DNA of 64,000 nt from Lampris incognitus. Its lineage: Eukaryota; Chordata; Actinopteri; Lampriformes; Lampridae. The translations under genes were made by a program, and so were the position numbers. Positions within the stretch are counted from its first letter, which is position 1. Each line of letters starts with the position of its first letter. The notes beneath the pieces were generated by a model. That model searched no databases. It saw nothing but the letters and a program-made list of their open reading frames with translations, and was not told where the DNA came from. Below are positions 36,572-47,578 of this stretch, piece after piece. The stretch lies in NCBI RefSeq assembly GCF_029633865.1, contig NC_079214.1:34767095-34831094 (forward strand). Direction: 5' to 3'.

Positions 36572-38407
36572 TACCCCCCTCCACCCCCGCTATCCCACCA
36601 GTGCTGTTGTTGGGGTGGTCTTCGCTTCTGCTGTCACCGCTCCGTTTGCTTTTCAGTCCTCCTCCTCACCCCCCCCTCTCTCTCTCAGCCCCCCCCCCGC
36701 CTCTCCCTCCCTCTCCCTTGCAGGGGCCAGGCGTCGTGTGAGATTACTGAGGCAGCGCTGACATCTCTATCAAGCTGACCCCAACACTGTGCCCTTTCCC
36801 TCTCGCACTTTCACCCTCTCTCCCTCCTCCCCGTCTCGTGCTCTCAAGATCTGTCACACTCTGGCCTTAATAGCCCACCACAAAATATTAAAAAAAACAA
36901 AAGGACGTGAATAAAAAAAAAAACCAAACTCCCGCTCAAAATCCCCCCCGGTTCTCTCAGAACGTGGGATAAACACTTTCCCAACCACCTCAAAGCCTCC
37001 AACATCTCTGGATTAGATTGTTTCACACCAGCTCTGTACCTCTCCCTCTCCCTCTCTTTCTTCTCTCTCTATTCCCCTGCATCTCCGTCTTGGTCTCTCT
37101 CTCTCCTCCCTCTCTCTCCCTCAGAGACTCTTCCCATCTTTCTCTGTCTGGTGCTCCATGCATGCAGTCTTCCACATCAAAGTGAGCAGGCAATCCCAGA
37201 GGCCTCACTTCTGCTGCGTGAGGCAGCTTATAGCCTGTCCATATGGCGAGCTAGACCCCCAGAAAGATGTCTGGTCGGGCTGCATCGCAAACCGTTGCAG
37301 AGCTCAGCCCAGAGATTTATAACTGCACACTGTGTTACTAAATGCCGAGTGTGTAGTTTGTAAGGAGTTATGTATTGTCTACAGTGATGTCTGCTCGTCT
37401 GTCTGTGTGTAAAGTGATATCTATAATCTACTGTCTGACAGATGTCTTGCATTATTCTGGAGGCCGTTCGTTTATCGCTGTTTTCTATTACATGTATTGC
37501 ACTGTTCCTCAGCCCTGTGCGTTTGGTCTTGATATCCCTGTACGATGTGACGTGAACAGTAAAATCCCGTTGTTAATTTAACTTCCATTTGTACACTCTC
37601 AGAGTTAAATTAACGCTCAGGTTTTTACTGTGTGAGTATGCATTGTGGTATTATTTTAGTCTGTTAGAATTTTGTTGTCCATTTGTGTCAGTTGTCAATA
37701 TGTCTCTTCATGAGCGTCCCCAAGGACAAATTTGTGGGTATTTCTTATATTTGACAACGTTTGTACATGATCCTAATTCTGGTCTTTTCAGCCATATGAC
37801 CATGGTTCTTTTCATGATTTGATATTGAATTTTCCCACTGAATGCCATCTTTGGTAGCCTCTCCACGTTCATCCAATCGCCCCCTATAGTGTTAGCTTTG
37901 AGATTTGTGAGGGGAGTGATTTTCATCTGCAAACAAACTGCTGTTTTCCCAAGAATGCCTTTATCTGTGCAGCCTTAGTTTCGTTATGAAGCCACCTAGA
38001 ATGACACTGTCCACAGGGGGGCTTCGCCAGCGGAGAGATGCTGTCCATTAGCTGTCAACAACGACCACCGGGTGTCCCATCCCTTGGGACTGGCAGGCAA
38101 GGCATCATCACATCCAGGGACTGACTGAGAGATCACACAGACCCCATTGTGCCCATAAGCCCAGGGTCTTATTGTAGTAGTGCCTCTGGGAAGGGACAAG
38201 CCTCATGACTGTGGTCTGTTTCAAAAAAAAAGAAAAAAAAATGAAGGGATTTCTCTGGGCTGAGGCCATGAAAACTGCAGGGCTGAATCTAGGGTAGAAT
38301 AGAGAGGTCTACAGCACAGATTTGGAATAGGAGGGCAAGATCAATCCCACTCCCCCCCCCCTCGCTCCGTCTGTCTCCCTTAAATGCATTGGGAGTCCCC
38401 TTCCAGA

Positions 38408-38553
<146 letters not shown>

Positions 38554-40240
38554 ATGCACACTCTCCCAGCACTGACCTCTTCTTCTCTACCTCTGTTTAA
38601 TAATGCCTGGGCCCTGGTCATTCATTTGGGCAGATGGAGACGGGGGGCAGGCCTTGAAAGGAGCTGGTGTCACTCCTGAGGATGAGGATGGTAGGGATGA
38701 CAGAGAAGAAAAAGCAATCAGAGAAAAGATCAAAAGCAGAAGCTCGCCTTTCACTCGCTTGAAAGCGCTAAAGAGGATAAGAAGTGATCGGGCCCGGGGT
38801 CTCCTGTCCTCTCTGGCAATTAGACTCAGCTGATGGAGAGAAAGGCTTGAATGGCAGGGTTCAAGGCCCTCTCTAGAACTCACACAACGGGGAGGGGTTT
38901 TTTCTTGGACGCCTCCTTTATCTTCCTCTCCTTTCAGAGTGTCAGAAATGCAGCTGAAATATCTCCCCAAGAAGACAGCACAATTCCCAGTGCCAAACCT
39001 TAATCAGGGTGGCTGATGAGGTGAGGGGAGGGAGGGAGAGACGGGGGGCTGTTTGAGAAAAACATACATTCTTTTCACAATTCATCCTTGCACTTTATGA
39101 GGCAGGGGTTCCTGGGAAAGAGTATTTGGTTTATGTGAGATAATTAAATAAATCAAATGAAGAGGAGTCCACATTTCTCTAAGATGATGAAAAATTCTAG
39201 GTGTTGTTCACTTCCCTACGTACCAAGAGACATGTAACATTTGTTTTTAGTTGAATGAAGCTATCCGCAAGAGAACAGAATATCTGAAAACACATTTCTT
39301 TGGTTTGACCACCCAGGGAGGCTTTAAGATATACAGAAAACGTAAAAAACGATTTCATCAAACTGCGGCTATAACTTCGGATTAGCTACTGTAGCATGCA
39401 TCTGTAAATGAATGTAAGTGAGGTACACTCCATGCTATCCTACTCTTGGGAGGGCCTCAATGGGGTTGTGCAACGGATTGGGCTGTCCCAGGCAATTTGA
39501 AATCCATTTTTTAACTAGAGAGCTATCTCGGGTGGAGCCACAGCAACTCGTCCCACAGGGGCCTATTACCATCCTCTACATATGCAAAAGTTTCAACAAG
39601 ATGTCCATTATACTCACAGAGAGACACAGCCACCGCTATGACTTTAATATCTAGAGTATGTCATGAAATATGTGCACGAGGTCCATTTATGCGGGTGATC
39701 GGCAAGCAGAGAATAGCACTATTTGGGGCATGTTAATGTAATTGCTACATCCTCTTGTTGACAATGGCTGTGGAAAGGGCATCATGTAGAGTAAAGAAAT
39801 AATAAAAACAAGATGACGTTCATGGCAGCAGAATAATCCACTGTGAGACCGCCATGTCAAACGAAACTGACAGACTCCACTTTAACTGAAACTTTGCCAC
39901 AGTGGAGGATGAGCTGGTTTGATTAAAAAGTGTGCAAGCTGAGTCCTCCTCTAGAGGTTCACTAAGGTCTGATGGTCTGAACTCCAGGATTTAATTCTCC
40001 TGAAGAAACACCTGGAGAGAAGACTAGAAAGATCCTGGACTGGGTAGACCTCACACACACCAAGCTTCAAGAAGTCTGTCTGAAGCAGTCCCCCCAGAGA
40101 AGTCCCACTGTGAGAGCTAAGGGAGGGACCACCACACAGACCCTGTAAATGATCCCTCTCTTGGCCTCCTGCTGCTGCTGCTAAACCTGCTGCTAGGCCT
40201 CTCCCAGGCCCATCCTCTCAGGGAAGAAAGAAGAGGACTA

Positions 40241-40517
40241 AATGGTAAATGGTAAATGGACCGCATTTATATAGCACTTTTCTAGTCTACCGACCGCTCA
40301 AAGTGCTTTCCACTGTATGCCTCACATTCACCCATTCACACACACATTCATACATTGATGGTGGAGGCTGCCATGCAAGGTGCCAACCTGCTCATCAGGA
40401 GCAGTTAGGGGTTCAGTGTCTTGCTCAAAGACACTTCAGCATGCTCTCTGGAGGAGCCGGGGATCGAACCAGTGACCTTCTGATTACTAGACGACCCTCC
40501 TGAGCCATGCCACCCCA
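40241..40517 (-). mobile_element. tRNA-derived SINE (common fish family)
   Basis: On the minus strand the head has an A-box-like TGGCTCAGGAGGG and a B box GGTTCGATCCC. The body (GAGCAGGTTGGCACCTTGC) is shared by a widespread fish repeat. The tail ends in TATAAATGCGGTCCATTTACC with repeated CATTTAC. Confidence 0.7.
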
Positions 40518-40721
40518 ACAGGGGCTCAAGTGGCCAACCACAAGGCCCCCTATCCCAACCCATAACATGTACACACAGACATACTCAGAGATTCACTTCT
40601 GCCCAACCCAAACCGGGGTTCACACAGATGTGTGATAAGCCACAACCTAACTCCTCCCCCTTGCTTTAACCCTTTTCTCAACACCATAACTGACTATCAA
40701 AACACTGTTATAGAGGGGGAC

Positions 40722-40730
<9 letters not shown>

Positions 40731-40754
<24 letters not shown>
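40731..40754. repeat. (CA)n microsatellite, short
   Basis: About 12 CA units. Confidence 0.93.
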
Positions 40755-40760
<6 letters not shown>

Positions 40761-40799
40761 CTTGCTCCTTCAATTCATCCTTTACACACATATGTACGT

Positions 40800-41440
40800 T
40801 ATCATTAAGAAACACTCAACGGTAGGGAAAGTGCTCAACAAATAAGGGGCAAAATAATCCAGTGAGTCAAGAAAATTCTTTGTGAGACAGTACAAGCCTG
40901 TTTCATGCCATAAGCAATCATCAGCTGCCAGTAAAGATACACGGGAAAGAACATACCATTTACTGCCTCGTCATGCACATCATGTGCACAACGTCCAATG
41001 GGGAAGGGAGAGATGTGACATTCAAAAATTCAAAAACACATGATCGCTAACGGTCCAGTGGGGGGAGGGGAGGGGTTTGTCTATTGGCATGATTTCTTCA
41101 TAATTACAAAACAGATGCTTGTATCTATGTCTGCAACTCCCGTTCTTCAATGTGGACCTTTCTGGTTTGCAAATGATAAAATATTTCTCAGTTAGATATA
41201 GATTGCACATTTTACTACTGGTTTAATATGCTTTGTTCTTTGAGAGGATTTTCCAGATGGTTGAATAATTAATGTTTCTGTCCGCCAATGACCAAATAGA
41301 ACGGCTTAAAGATGTTACATTCTTTAAACGGTTGTTTCTAAAGCTACATGTGTGCATTAAACCTCTTTTTGAATGTTCCCTCTGTTAGACCGATGTATGT
41401 CTCTATTTTGCCGTTGTCATTTCTCGTCACCGTAGCTTGA
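40800..41440 (-). mobile_element. Penelope-like element fragment (GIY-YIG end and 3' region)
   Basis: On the minus strand the 41440-41022 segment encodes the GIY-YIG endonuclease end of a Penelope-like element. Blocks include [31 protein letters not shown], an in-frame stop, then [16 protein letters not shown] and [14 protein letters not shown]. The YIG and Arg positions are kept. A hammerhead ribozyme follows at 40886-40929. The upstream RT part is missing because the copy is truncated where the oppositely oriented copy begins. Confidence 0.72.
40886..40929 (-). ncRNA. hammerhead ribozyme (type I), minus strand
   Basis: On the minus strand: stem I 5' arm GGCAG; core CTGATGA (40924-40918); stem II TGC/GCA with a U-U closing mismatch; GAA (40904-40902); stem III ACAGGCTTGT (ACA/TGT); then A at 40891; then stem I 3' arm CTGTC. 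All core bases are present and stem I pairs over 5 positions. Self-cleavage is predicted between 40891 and 40890. It sits downstream of the Penelope-like endonuclease, where such ribozymes are known. Confidence 0.72.
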
Positions 41441-42346
41441 GCACATACAGGCCGTACATGAAGCCCAACAATATACTGCAATACGTTCACAGAGAAAGCA
41501 ATCATCTGCCCTCCATTTTGAAAAATATCCCAGTGAGCATAAACAAGAGACTCTCATGTTTATCATCCAGTGAGGTCATCTTTAACGAAGCCCCCCCCCC
41601 CCATACCAGGAAGCCTTACAAACATGTGGATATGGTTTCAGCCTTAAGTACAATCCACCACAATCCACCAGAAGGAGGAATATCACCTGGTATAATCCTC
41701 CCTATACCGACACCGTGGCCTCTAATATTGAAAAACAATTTTTCAAGCTTTTGGATGACAGCTTTACCCTAGACCATCTATTGAGGAAAGTATTCAACAG
41801 AAACACAGTCAAAATGAGCTACAGCTGCATGCCAATGTTCAGCAGGTTATTTCATCCCACAACACAAGCATCATGGCCAAGGCACAGACCCCCTCACCAC
41901 AACCAAGCACCTCCAACTGCAAATGCCATGTTAGGGCATCGTGTCCTCTTGAAGGAAAATGCCAGATAGAGGGAATCATCTACCAGGCATCGGTGACAAG
42001 AGAAGACAACTGCAATGTGGACAGTTACGTGAGATTAACAGAGGGCCCTTTTAAAATTAGGTTTAATGCCCATATGAGTAGCTTCAGAAATGAGCATGCA
42101 AAAAATGCAGCGACCTTAAGCTGCCACATTTCGTCATTGGTAGACAAGAATATCAGTTATTCTGTCTCATGGAAAATCCTGGCAAAGACCAATGCATATT
42201 CAGCTAGAGGTAAAAGATGTAACCTGTGCTTGGCAGAAAAGTATTTTATTATTTGCAGACCTGATATGTCCACCTTGAATAATAGAAACGAATTGGCCAC
42301 CAGTTGTAGACACCAAAAAAAATATCTCCTTTGTAACTATAAGTAA
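41437..42346 (+). pseudogene. Penelope-like element: RT thumb and GIY-YIG endonuclease, frameshifted
   Basis: The first block ([39 protein letters not shown]) is the segment after the RT core of Penelope-like elements. After frameshifts near 41600-41870 come a Cys cluster (CKCHVRASCPLEGKC) and the GIY-YIG endonuclease. GIIYQASV is its GIY strand. The usual YVG/YIG is YVR here. Arg in KIRFNAH is kept. RCNLCLAEKYFIICRP and NELATSCRH follow. It would nick DNA for target-primed reverse transcription; this copy is inactive. Confidence 0.75.
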
Positions 42347-42749
42347 AACGTCTTTATTATTCTGCCCCCCTCCCCAGATTAGATGATACACATATGCCAT
42401 TTATTTTTTTTGTTTATATATTTTTTTATATATTTTAACTACCTGTCCTTCCAACTGTGCCCCAACACCACCCCACTATATAATTCACGTAAATTACCTT
42501 GTTATATTTTTAATGTACGCCATTTCATCAGTGCCCTGGTCCCTAATTTCTTTTCAAAACAAACCCCAGTCCCTTGACCCATTGGTTGTGATGGTTTCTG
42601 CCCCTCCATTGGTTGCTGTGCATCGTAAGTACCTACCCAATTGGTTGTTATAGTTTGAATGTTTCCTCATCTGATTGGTTGCTGTCCAACCGACATTAGG
42701 GGCATGACGCTGGGCAATGTAAGCTGTGTGATTCTTTGTTTAACCACAT

Positions 42750-42795
42750 TAGCAGCTGATGAGTGCACGATGCACGAAACAGGCCTGTACGGCTA
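42750..42795 (+). ncRNA. hammerhead ribozyme (type I), plus strand
   Basis: Stem I 5' arm TAGCAG (42750-42755); core CTGATGA (42756-42762); perfect stem II GTGCA-CGA-TGCAC (42763-42775); GAA (42776-42778); short stem III ACAGGCCTGT (42779-42788); A at 42789; then stem I 3' arm CGGCTA (42790-42795). Stem I pairs at five of six positions, with one A-G mismatch. Self-cleavage is predicted between 42789 and 42790. The very short stem III is typical of ribozymes reported in Penelope-like elements. Confidence 0.8.
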
Positions 42796-42899
42796 TGCAT
42801 TGAAACTTTTTTTCCCCTGTATCTGTGTTGATATTCCGCTCCTCATTAGTTGAGCGCTCTTATCAACACCATTGACGGTTTCCGGAAGAAAAAAACCCG

Positions 42900-42990
<91 letters not shown>
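42900..42990. repeat. (TA)n microsatellite, about 90 bp
   Basis: About 45 TA units directly before the small LTR element. Confidence 0.98.
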
Positions 42991-42991
<1 letters not shown>

Positions 42992-42993
<2 letters not shown>

Positions 42994-43411
42994 TAACGTG
43001 CATGGATAAGTAGACACGCTGGCCCCTGGCTCGCGGGTCTGACCCTTTAATCGAGCGGTTAGTGATGTCTCCTGCGGTGCGGGCGATACGGGTTCGCTTC
43101 CCGGCAGCGGCAGTTCCTGTGGTTGCGTTGGCCCCCGAATTCGCTACAATGGTGTCAGAAGTGGGATGGAGCGACCGTAAGGCCATCGGAAGCGTATGCG
43201 CCCTGAGGCGTGAAGGAGTTTATATGCTTAAGCGCGAGGACGCGCTTCCCGAAGGAGGGCGGTTAGTGTAACGTGCATGGATAAGAAGACACGCTGGCCG
43301 CTGGCTGGCGGGTCTGACCCTTTAGTCGAGCGGTCAGCGGTGCGGGCGATACGGGTTCGCTTTCCGGCCGCGGCAGTTCCTGTGGTTGCATTGTCCCCCG
43401 AATTCGCTACA
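42992..43411 (+). mobile_element. TRIM-like element (420 bp) with two LTRs and a 118-bp interior
   Basis: The direct repeats 42992-43148 (157 bp) and 43267-43411 (145 bp) both run TGTAACGTGCATGG...TTCGCTACA. They differ at about 9 positions plus a 12-base gap. The interior starts ATGGTGTCAGAAGTGGGATG (primer-site-like), contains the inverted repeat AAGCGCGAGGACGCGCTT and ends in purine-rich GAAGGAGGGCGGTTAG. No coding capacity is present, so it would depend on enzymes supplied in trans. A target duplication cannot be judged because the left flank is a TA repeat. Confidence 0.72.
43041..43105 (+). other. tRNA-like segment inside the TRIM LTR
   Basis: An A-box-like TAATCGAGCGG near 43048 and a perfect B box GGTTCGCTTCC at 43091 are about 43 bases apart, the spacing of a tRNA. 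The T arm CGGG-TTCGCTT-CCCG pairs fully. The anticodon arm does not fold well, so this is tRNA-derived rather than a functional tRNA gene. The second LTR has the same parts with 12 bases lost between them. Confidence 0.5.
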
Positions 43412-43440
43412 ATATACATATATATGTTATGTTAGATTCC

Positions 43441-43577
43441 ATACCATTCCATTCCATTATCCAAATCGCTTATCCCGCTCTCCAGGGTTGCAGGATGTTT
43501 GAGCCTATCTCAGCAGTCTTTGGGCGGCAGGCAAGCAGGGAGACACCCTGGACAGGCCACGAGACCATCACAGGGCT

Positions 43578-43644
<67 letters not shown>

Positions 43645-44015
43645 ACACACCTAGGGACAATTTTGTATGGCCGACTCACCTGACCTATATGTCTTTGGAC
43701 TGTGGGACATTTTTTTTTACCTTTTCTCACATAAAGCACATAGCATTGCACTTTTATGTGCTATATAGATATAATTTGTCTGGTATCAATCTTTGGCCAC
43801 CGATCCAGTGAGATAACATCAATCTATTATCTATACCGACTTAATACCATGTCACGGGGGCTGGAGAGAATGCAATTCAATTAACGTGTGTGTTTGGGAG
43901 ACACGTGTTATTATTCTTGGAAACACAGGGACAACATGGAAACTCCACACAGAAGGGCTGGAATTGAATCCAGGACCCTTTTGGTGCTAACCAATAAGCC
44001 ACAGCACCATCCTCG
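43441..44015 (-). mobile_element. tRNA-derived SINE copies or pieces
   Basis: The 43441-43720 part carries the body (CTGGAGAGCGGGATAAGCGA and TCTTTGGACTGTGGGACA in opposite sense) with a (CA)n expansion at 43579-43650. The 43895-44015 part carries the head on the minus strand (TTGGTTAGCACC, B-box-like GATTCAATTCC, TCTGTGTGGAGTTTCCATG). About 170 unrelated bases separate them. They may be one interrupted copy or two. Confidence 0.6.
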
Positions 44016-44239
44016 GTAAGATACGTGTTATTATAATTAACAGGAAGCGGAAGCGCCACTTGTGTGTCAGCCTTCATTGTGTAAAGACCGAATTGGGTAA
44101 GGACCTGCGAGTCTACATGTGCAAGTCCACCGAGCAAGGACACTGACTGATAATTCCCTTTTCTACTATTTTCTCTTGTTGCCTGCCTCACCCACCCATG
44201 TGCTACAAAGGCATCCCTGTCATTCAAGGTTATCAAAAA

Positions 44240-47200
44240 AAATCACATCTGTCACAGACAATGTAACCCTGAGAACCTCTATTCACTCAGGAAAGCCTCC
44301 TCTGCTCACTCCTCCTTTACTTTTGGCTTATGTAATTGCCAATCGACTGTAAATAAAACAGAATTTATCAAAGCACTTGCTAATCTGTCAGACATTCACG
44401 TACTAGCTCTGACCGAAACCTGGATATGTCCAGAAAACACTGCCACACCGGCCGTGCGCTCTGCTGACTCTGCTTTCTCACACACACCCGATTCATTCTG
44501 TTGGGCGTAGACGCGGTACAGATGTCCTCATTTCCACAAACTGGAAATTCACTAAGCTTTCTCCACTAAGCAACAACTCCTCCTTTGGATACCATGCAAA
44601 CATGGTTACTGCTCTGATTAAGCTATTTGTGGTTGTCTTATGTCGTCCACCAGGGTTTCAATTGGGGAACGTTGTAGTCGAACTAGACATGTTACTCTCA
44701 GCCATTCCTGATGATGACACACCACTGATTGACATGGGAGTCATGAATATCCTTATTGACAAAACCCAAGCGACTGACTTCCTGTGTCTTCTGTCCTCTT
44801 TTGACCTCAAACAGGTCCCCACCCCTCCCACACACAAAGCGGGCAATACTCTTGATCTGAATTTGACTAAGAACTGCTCCACAGCAAATCTGACTGTCAC
44901 ATCCGTCAGACCACTTCTCCATTCAATTCACAGCCTCCTTACTGGACCATCTTCACGTTCCTCCACAAATGGTTTCCTTCTGCCAAAACATTCACTCCCT
45001 TACACTGACCCAGCTTTCCAATGAGGTCTTGGCTTCCATGCCTCCTCATAATGAATTCTCTTCACTCCCTGTCAACGAGGCTACAGACATACTCTATTCC
45101 TCACTAGCCTTCTCTCTTAACAATCTCTGCCCTCTAGCATCCAAACCTGCTTGTAACCCCCCCCCCCCCCGCCAGTCCATGGCTCACTGAGGTCATCAGA
45201 GAGCAAAGAGCGGGGCTCAGAGCAGCAGAGAGAAAACGGCGTAAAAATAAAGAGTCCACTGACCTCAGTGACTATTAGTGTCTCCTAGCATTATTCTCCT
45301 CCAGCTTAAAAACAGCTAAGACCACTTACTATCAGAACAAGATCTGTGGTGCCACTGATGCCCAAAAAATGTTTTTTGCTTTTAACTCACTCCTCAATTC
45401 ACCTCCTTCTCCGACATCCACTCTGCTCACTCCAGACATGTTAGCCTTGTACTTTATTGATAAGATTTCTGCCATCAGCAACCAGTTCTCTGAGACTGAC
45501 CAACTCTGTCTGTTGCTGCCAGCTAACAGTGCCTCACTCACCTCATTCTCCTGCCTGACTGAGGAGGAAGTCTCAAAAATTCTGATGGACTCTCGTCCCA
45601 CTACCTGTCTGCTGAACAATCTGTACGATCCGAATCAGTCTGATTTTAAGTAGGGTTACTCTACCAAGACTGCCCTCCTGTCGGTAATGGAATCACTGCA
45701 TTTGGCTAGAGCTGCAGGCCAGTCCCCAGCTTTACTGCTACTAGATCTGTCAGCTGCCTGTGACATGGTTAACCACCAAATCCTCCTCTCCTAACTCACT
45801 GAGCTTGGTACCTCGAGATCTGCCCTCCGCTGGTTTATGTCCTAGCTCTCAGGGAAATCTTTTAGAGTATCGTGGAGGGGAGAAATGTCCGAACCGCAGG
45901 GCTTATCCACAGGGGTGCCTCAAGGATCAGTGCTTGGTTCCCTTCTCTTCTCAATATACACCACCTCAATTGGTGCAATCATCCGCTCCCATCGTTTCTC
46001 ATACCATTGCTATGCTGACGATACCCAGCTCTTTCTATCATTCCTGCCAAATGACCTCACAGTCTGGGCATGGGTATCATCATGCCTTGCTGATATCTCT
46101 GCATGGATCAAAGAATGCCCCCTTAATTTTAAAAAATGTTTCTCCCCTTTTTCCCCCAATTGTATCCAGCCAATTACCCCACTCTTCTCAGCCACCCGGG
46201 TCACTGCTCCACCCTCTGCCGATCCGGGGAGGGCTGCAGACCACCACATGCCTCCTCCGATACATGTGGAGTCACAAGCCGCTTATTTTCACCTGACAGT
46301 GAGGAGTTTCGCCTGGGGAATGTAGCGTGTGGGAGGATCACACTATTTCCCCCAGTTCCCTCTCCGAACAGGCACCCCTACCGACATGAGGAGGCTCTAG
46401 TGCAGCGACCAGGACACATACCCACATCCAGCTTCCCACCCGCAGACACGGCCAATTGTGTCTGTAGGTATGCCCGACCAAGCCGGAGGTAACACGGGGA
46501 TTTGAATTGGCAATCCCCGTGTTGGTAGATCAATATCCAGATTGGATCAACCCAACTCATGCCCACAAAGTCTGCCCGAAAACTGGGTGCCATGATTGAT
46601 GACCAACTAACCTATATGGTTCACGTGGCCTCGATTGCTTGGTTGTGCTGATTTACCCTGTACAAAATCAGGTAAATTAGACCCTACCTGTCTGAGCATG
46701 CAGCACAGCTCCCCTAGAGGCTCTTGTAATATCACACATTGACTATTCCAACTCCTTACTGGCCGGTCTCCCTGCATGCAATTTCAAACCTCTGCAAATG
46801 ATCCAGAACGGCGGCGTGTCTAGTCTGCAACCAGCCTAAAACAGCACATGTCACCTCGCTGTTCATATACCTCCACTGGCTCCCAGTTGCTTCCCACATC
46901 AAATTCAAAACCTTGATGCTCGCTTACAAAACAGCAAGTAAAATGGCTCCCGCCTACCTGAACCTCCTCATTCAGGTCTACACTCAGTCCCGCTCAGTAC
47001 ACTCTGCCAATGAAAGGTGCCAGGCACTTCCACCACAACGGGGCCATAAGTCACTAGCCAGACTCTTCTCTTCTGTAATATCCCAGTGGTGGAAGGAGTT
47101 ACCAAATGCCATTCGATCCACTGAGTCCCTCTTCATCTTTAAGAAGATGCTAAAGACCCAGCTCTTTCTCGAATACCTCCACACCCTATGGTATTAAATG

Positions 47201-47426
47201 AAACAAAACATAACAAAAACAAACAAACAAACAAACAAAAAGCTTCTATGCACCCTATGCATTTCCTTTTTGCACTGCTTGTTGACACCTGTGTCCTATC
47301 AGACTTGAACCTAGTTTTTTGGCACTTACTTACGTTGTTGTCTCCTGACTAGATCCTTGCTTGTGTTGTATTAACTCTCAGATGTACGTCGCTTTGGATA
47401 AAAGCGTCTGTTAAATGAAATTATAA
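44240..47426 (+). mobile_element. L2-type LINE, full-span but degraded
   Basis: The endonuclease region includes CRPPGFQLGN, a decayed DFNIH block and VPTPPTHKAGNTLDL. The RT region includes GVPQGSVLGSLLFSIYT and the catalytic CYADDTQLFLSF. The C-terminal region includes MLAYKTASKMAPAYLNLLIQ and SLFIFKKMLKTQLF. The 3' tail GTCGCTTTGGATAAAAGCGT is that of fish L2 elements. Many stops and frameshifts are present. An internal deletion near 45610 removes part of the RT palm, and a SINE interrupts it at about 46135-46545. The 5' boundary is approximate. Confidence 0.85.
46135..46545 (-). mobile_element. tRNA-derived SINE inserted in the L2 element
   Basis: On the minus strand the head has a B-box-like GCCAATTCAAATCCCCGTGT segment. 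The conserved body includes GTCTGCGGGTGGGAAGCTGG, CTCCACATGTATCGGAGGAG and GGCTGCAGACC-type blocks (opposite sense). The tail is GATACAATTGGGGGAAAAAG. This is a common fish SINE family. Its orientation is opposite to the host L2, and the L2 coding homology resumes after it. Confidence 0.75.
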
Positions 47427-47578
47427 CACTGTAATGACATGTCTGTGTTTCCTAAAACATTTCTTGAAAACATTTTGTTTTGCTCAACTATGTGTATGTT
47501 GTCCAGAGTTGCATCTGACACATCACAGGAGAGATGCTAGCTCTCTAAAATGATCAGATTCCCAGGTGAGTAACCTCT

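Larger units (their letters stand above)
41437..42870 (+). mobile_element. Penelope-like retroelement, 5'-truncated, plus strand
   Basis: It comprises the coding remnant (41437-42346), a 3' non-coding region with several ATTGGTTG-type motifs, and a hammerhead ribozyme at 42750-42795. It probably ends near 42870, before the (TA)n tract. Its 5' end abuts the minus-strand Penelope-like copy head to head. Confidence 0.72.

Noticed and set aside
39010-39030. CTGATGAG motif as a hammerhead
   Set aside because: No GAAA box or pairing stems follow at a suitable distance.
40385-40400. CTGATGAG on the minus strand inside the SINE
   Set aside because: It is part of the SINE body; no GAA box or stem I partner was found.
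42992-43148. Functional tRNA gene in the TRIM LTR
   Set aside because: The B box and T arm are good, but the acceptor and anticodon arms do not fold.
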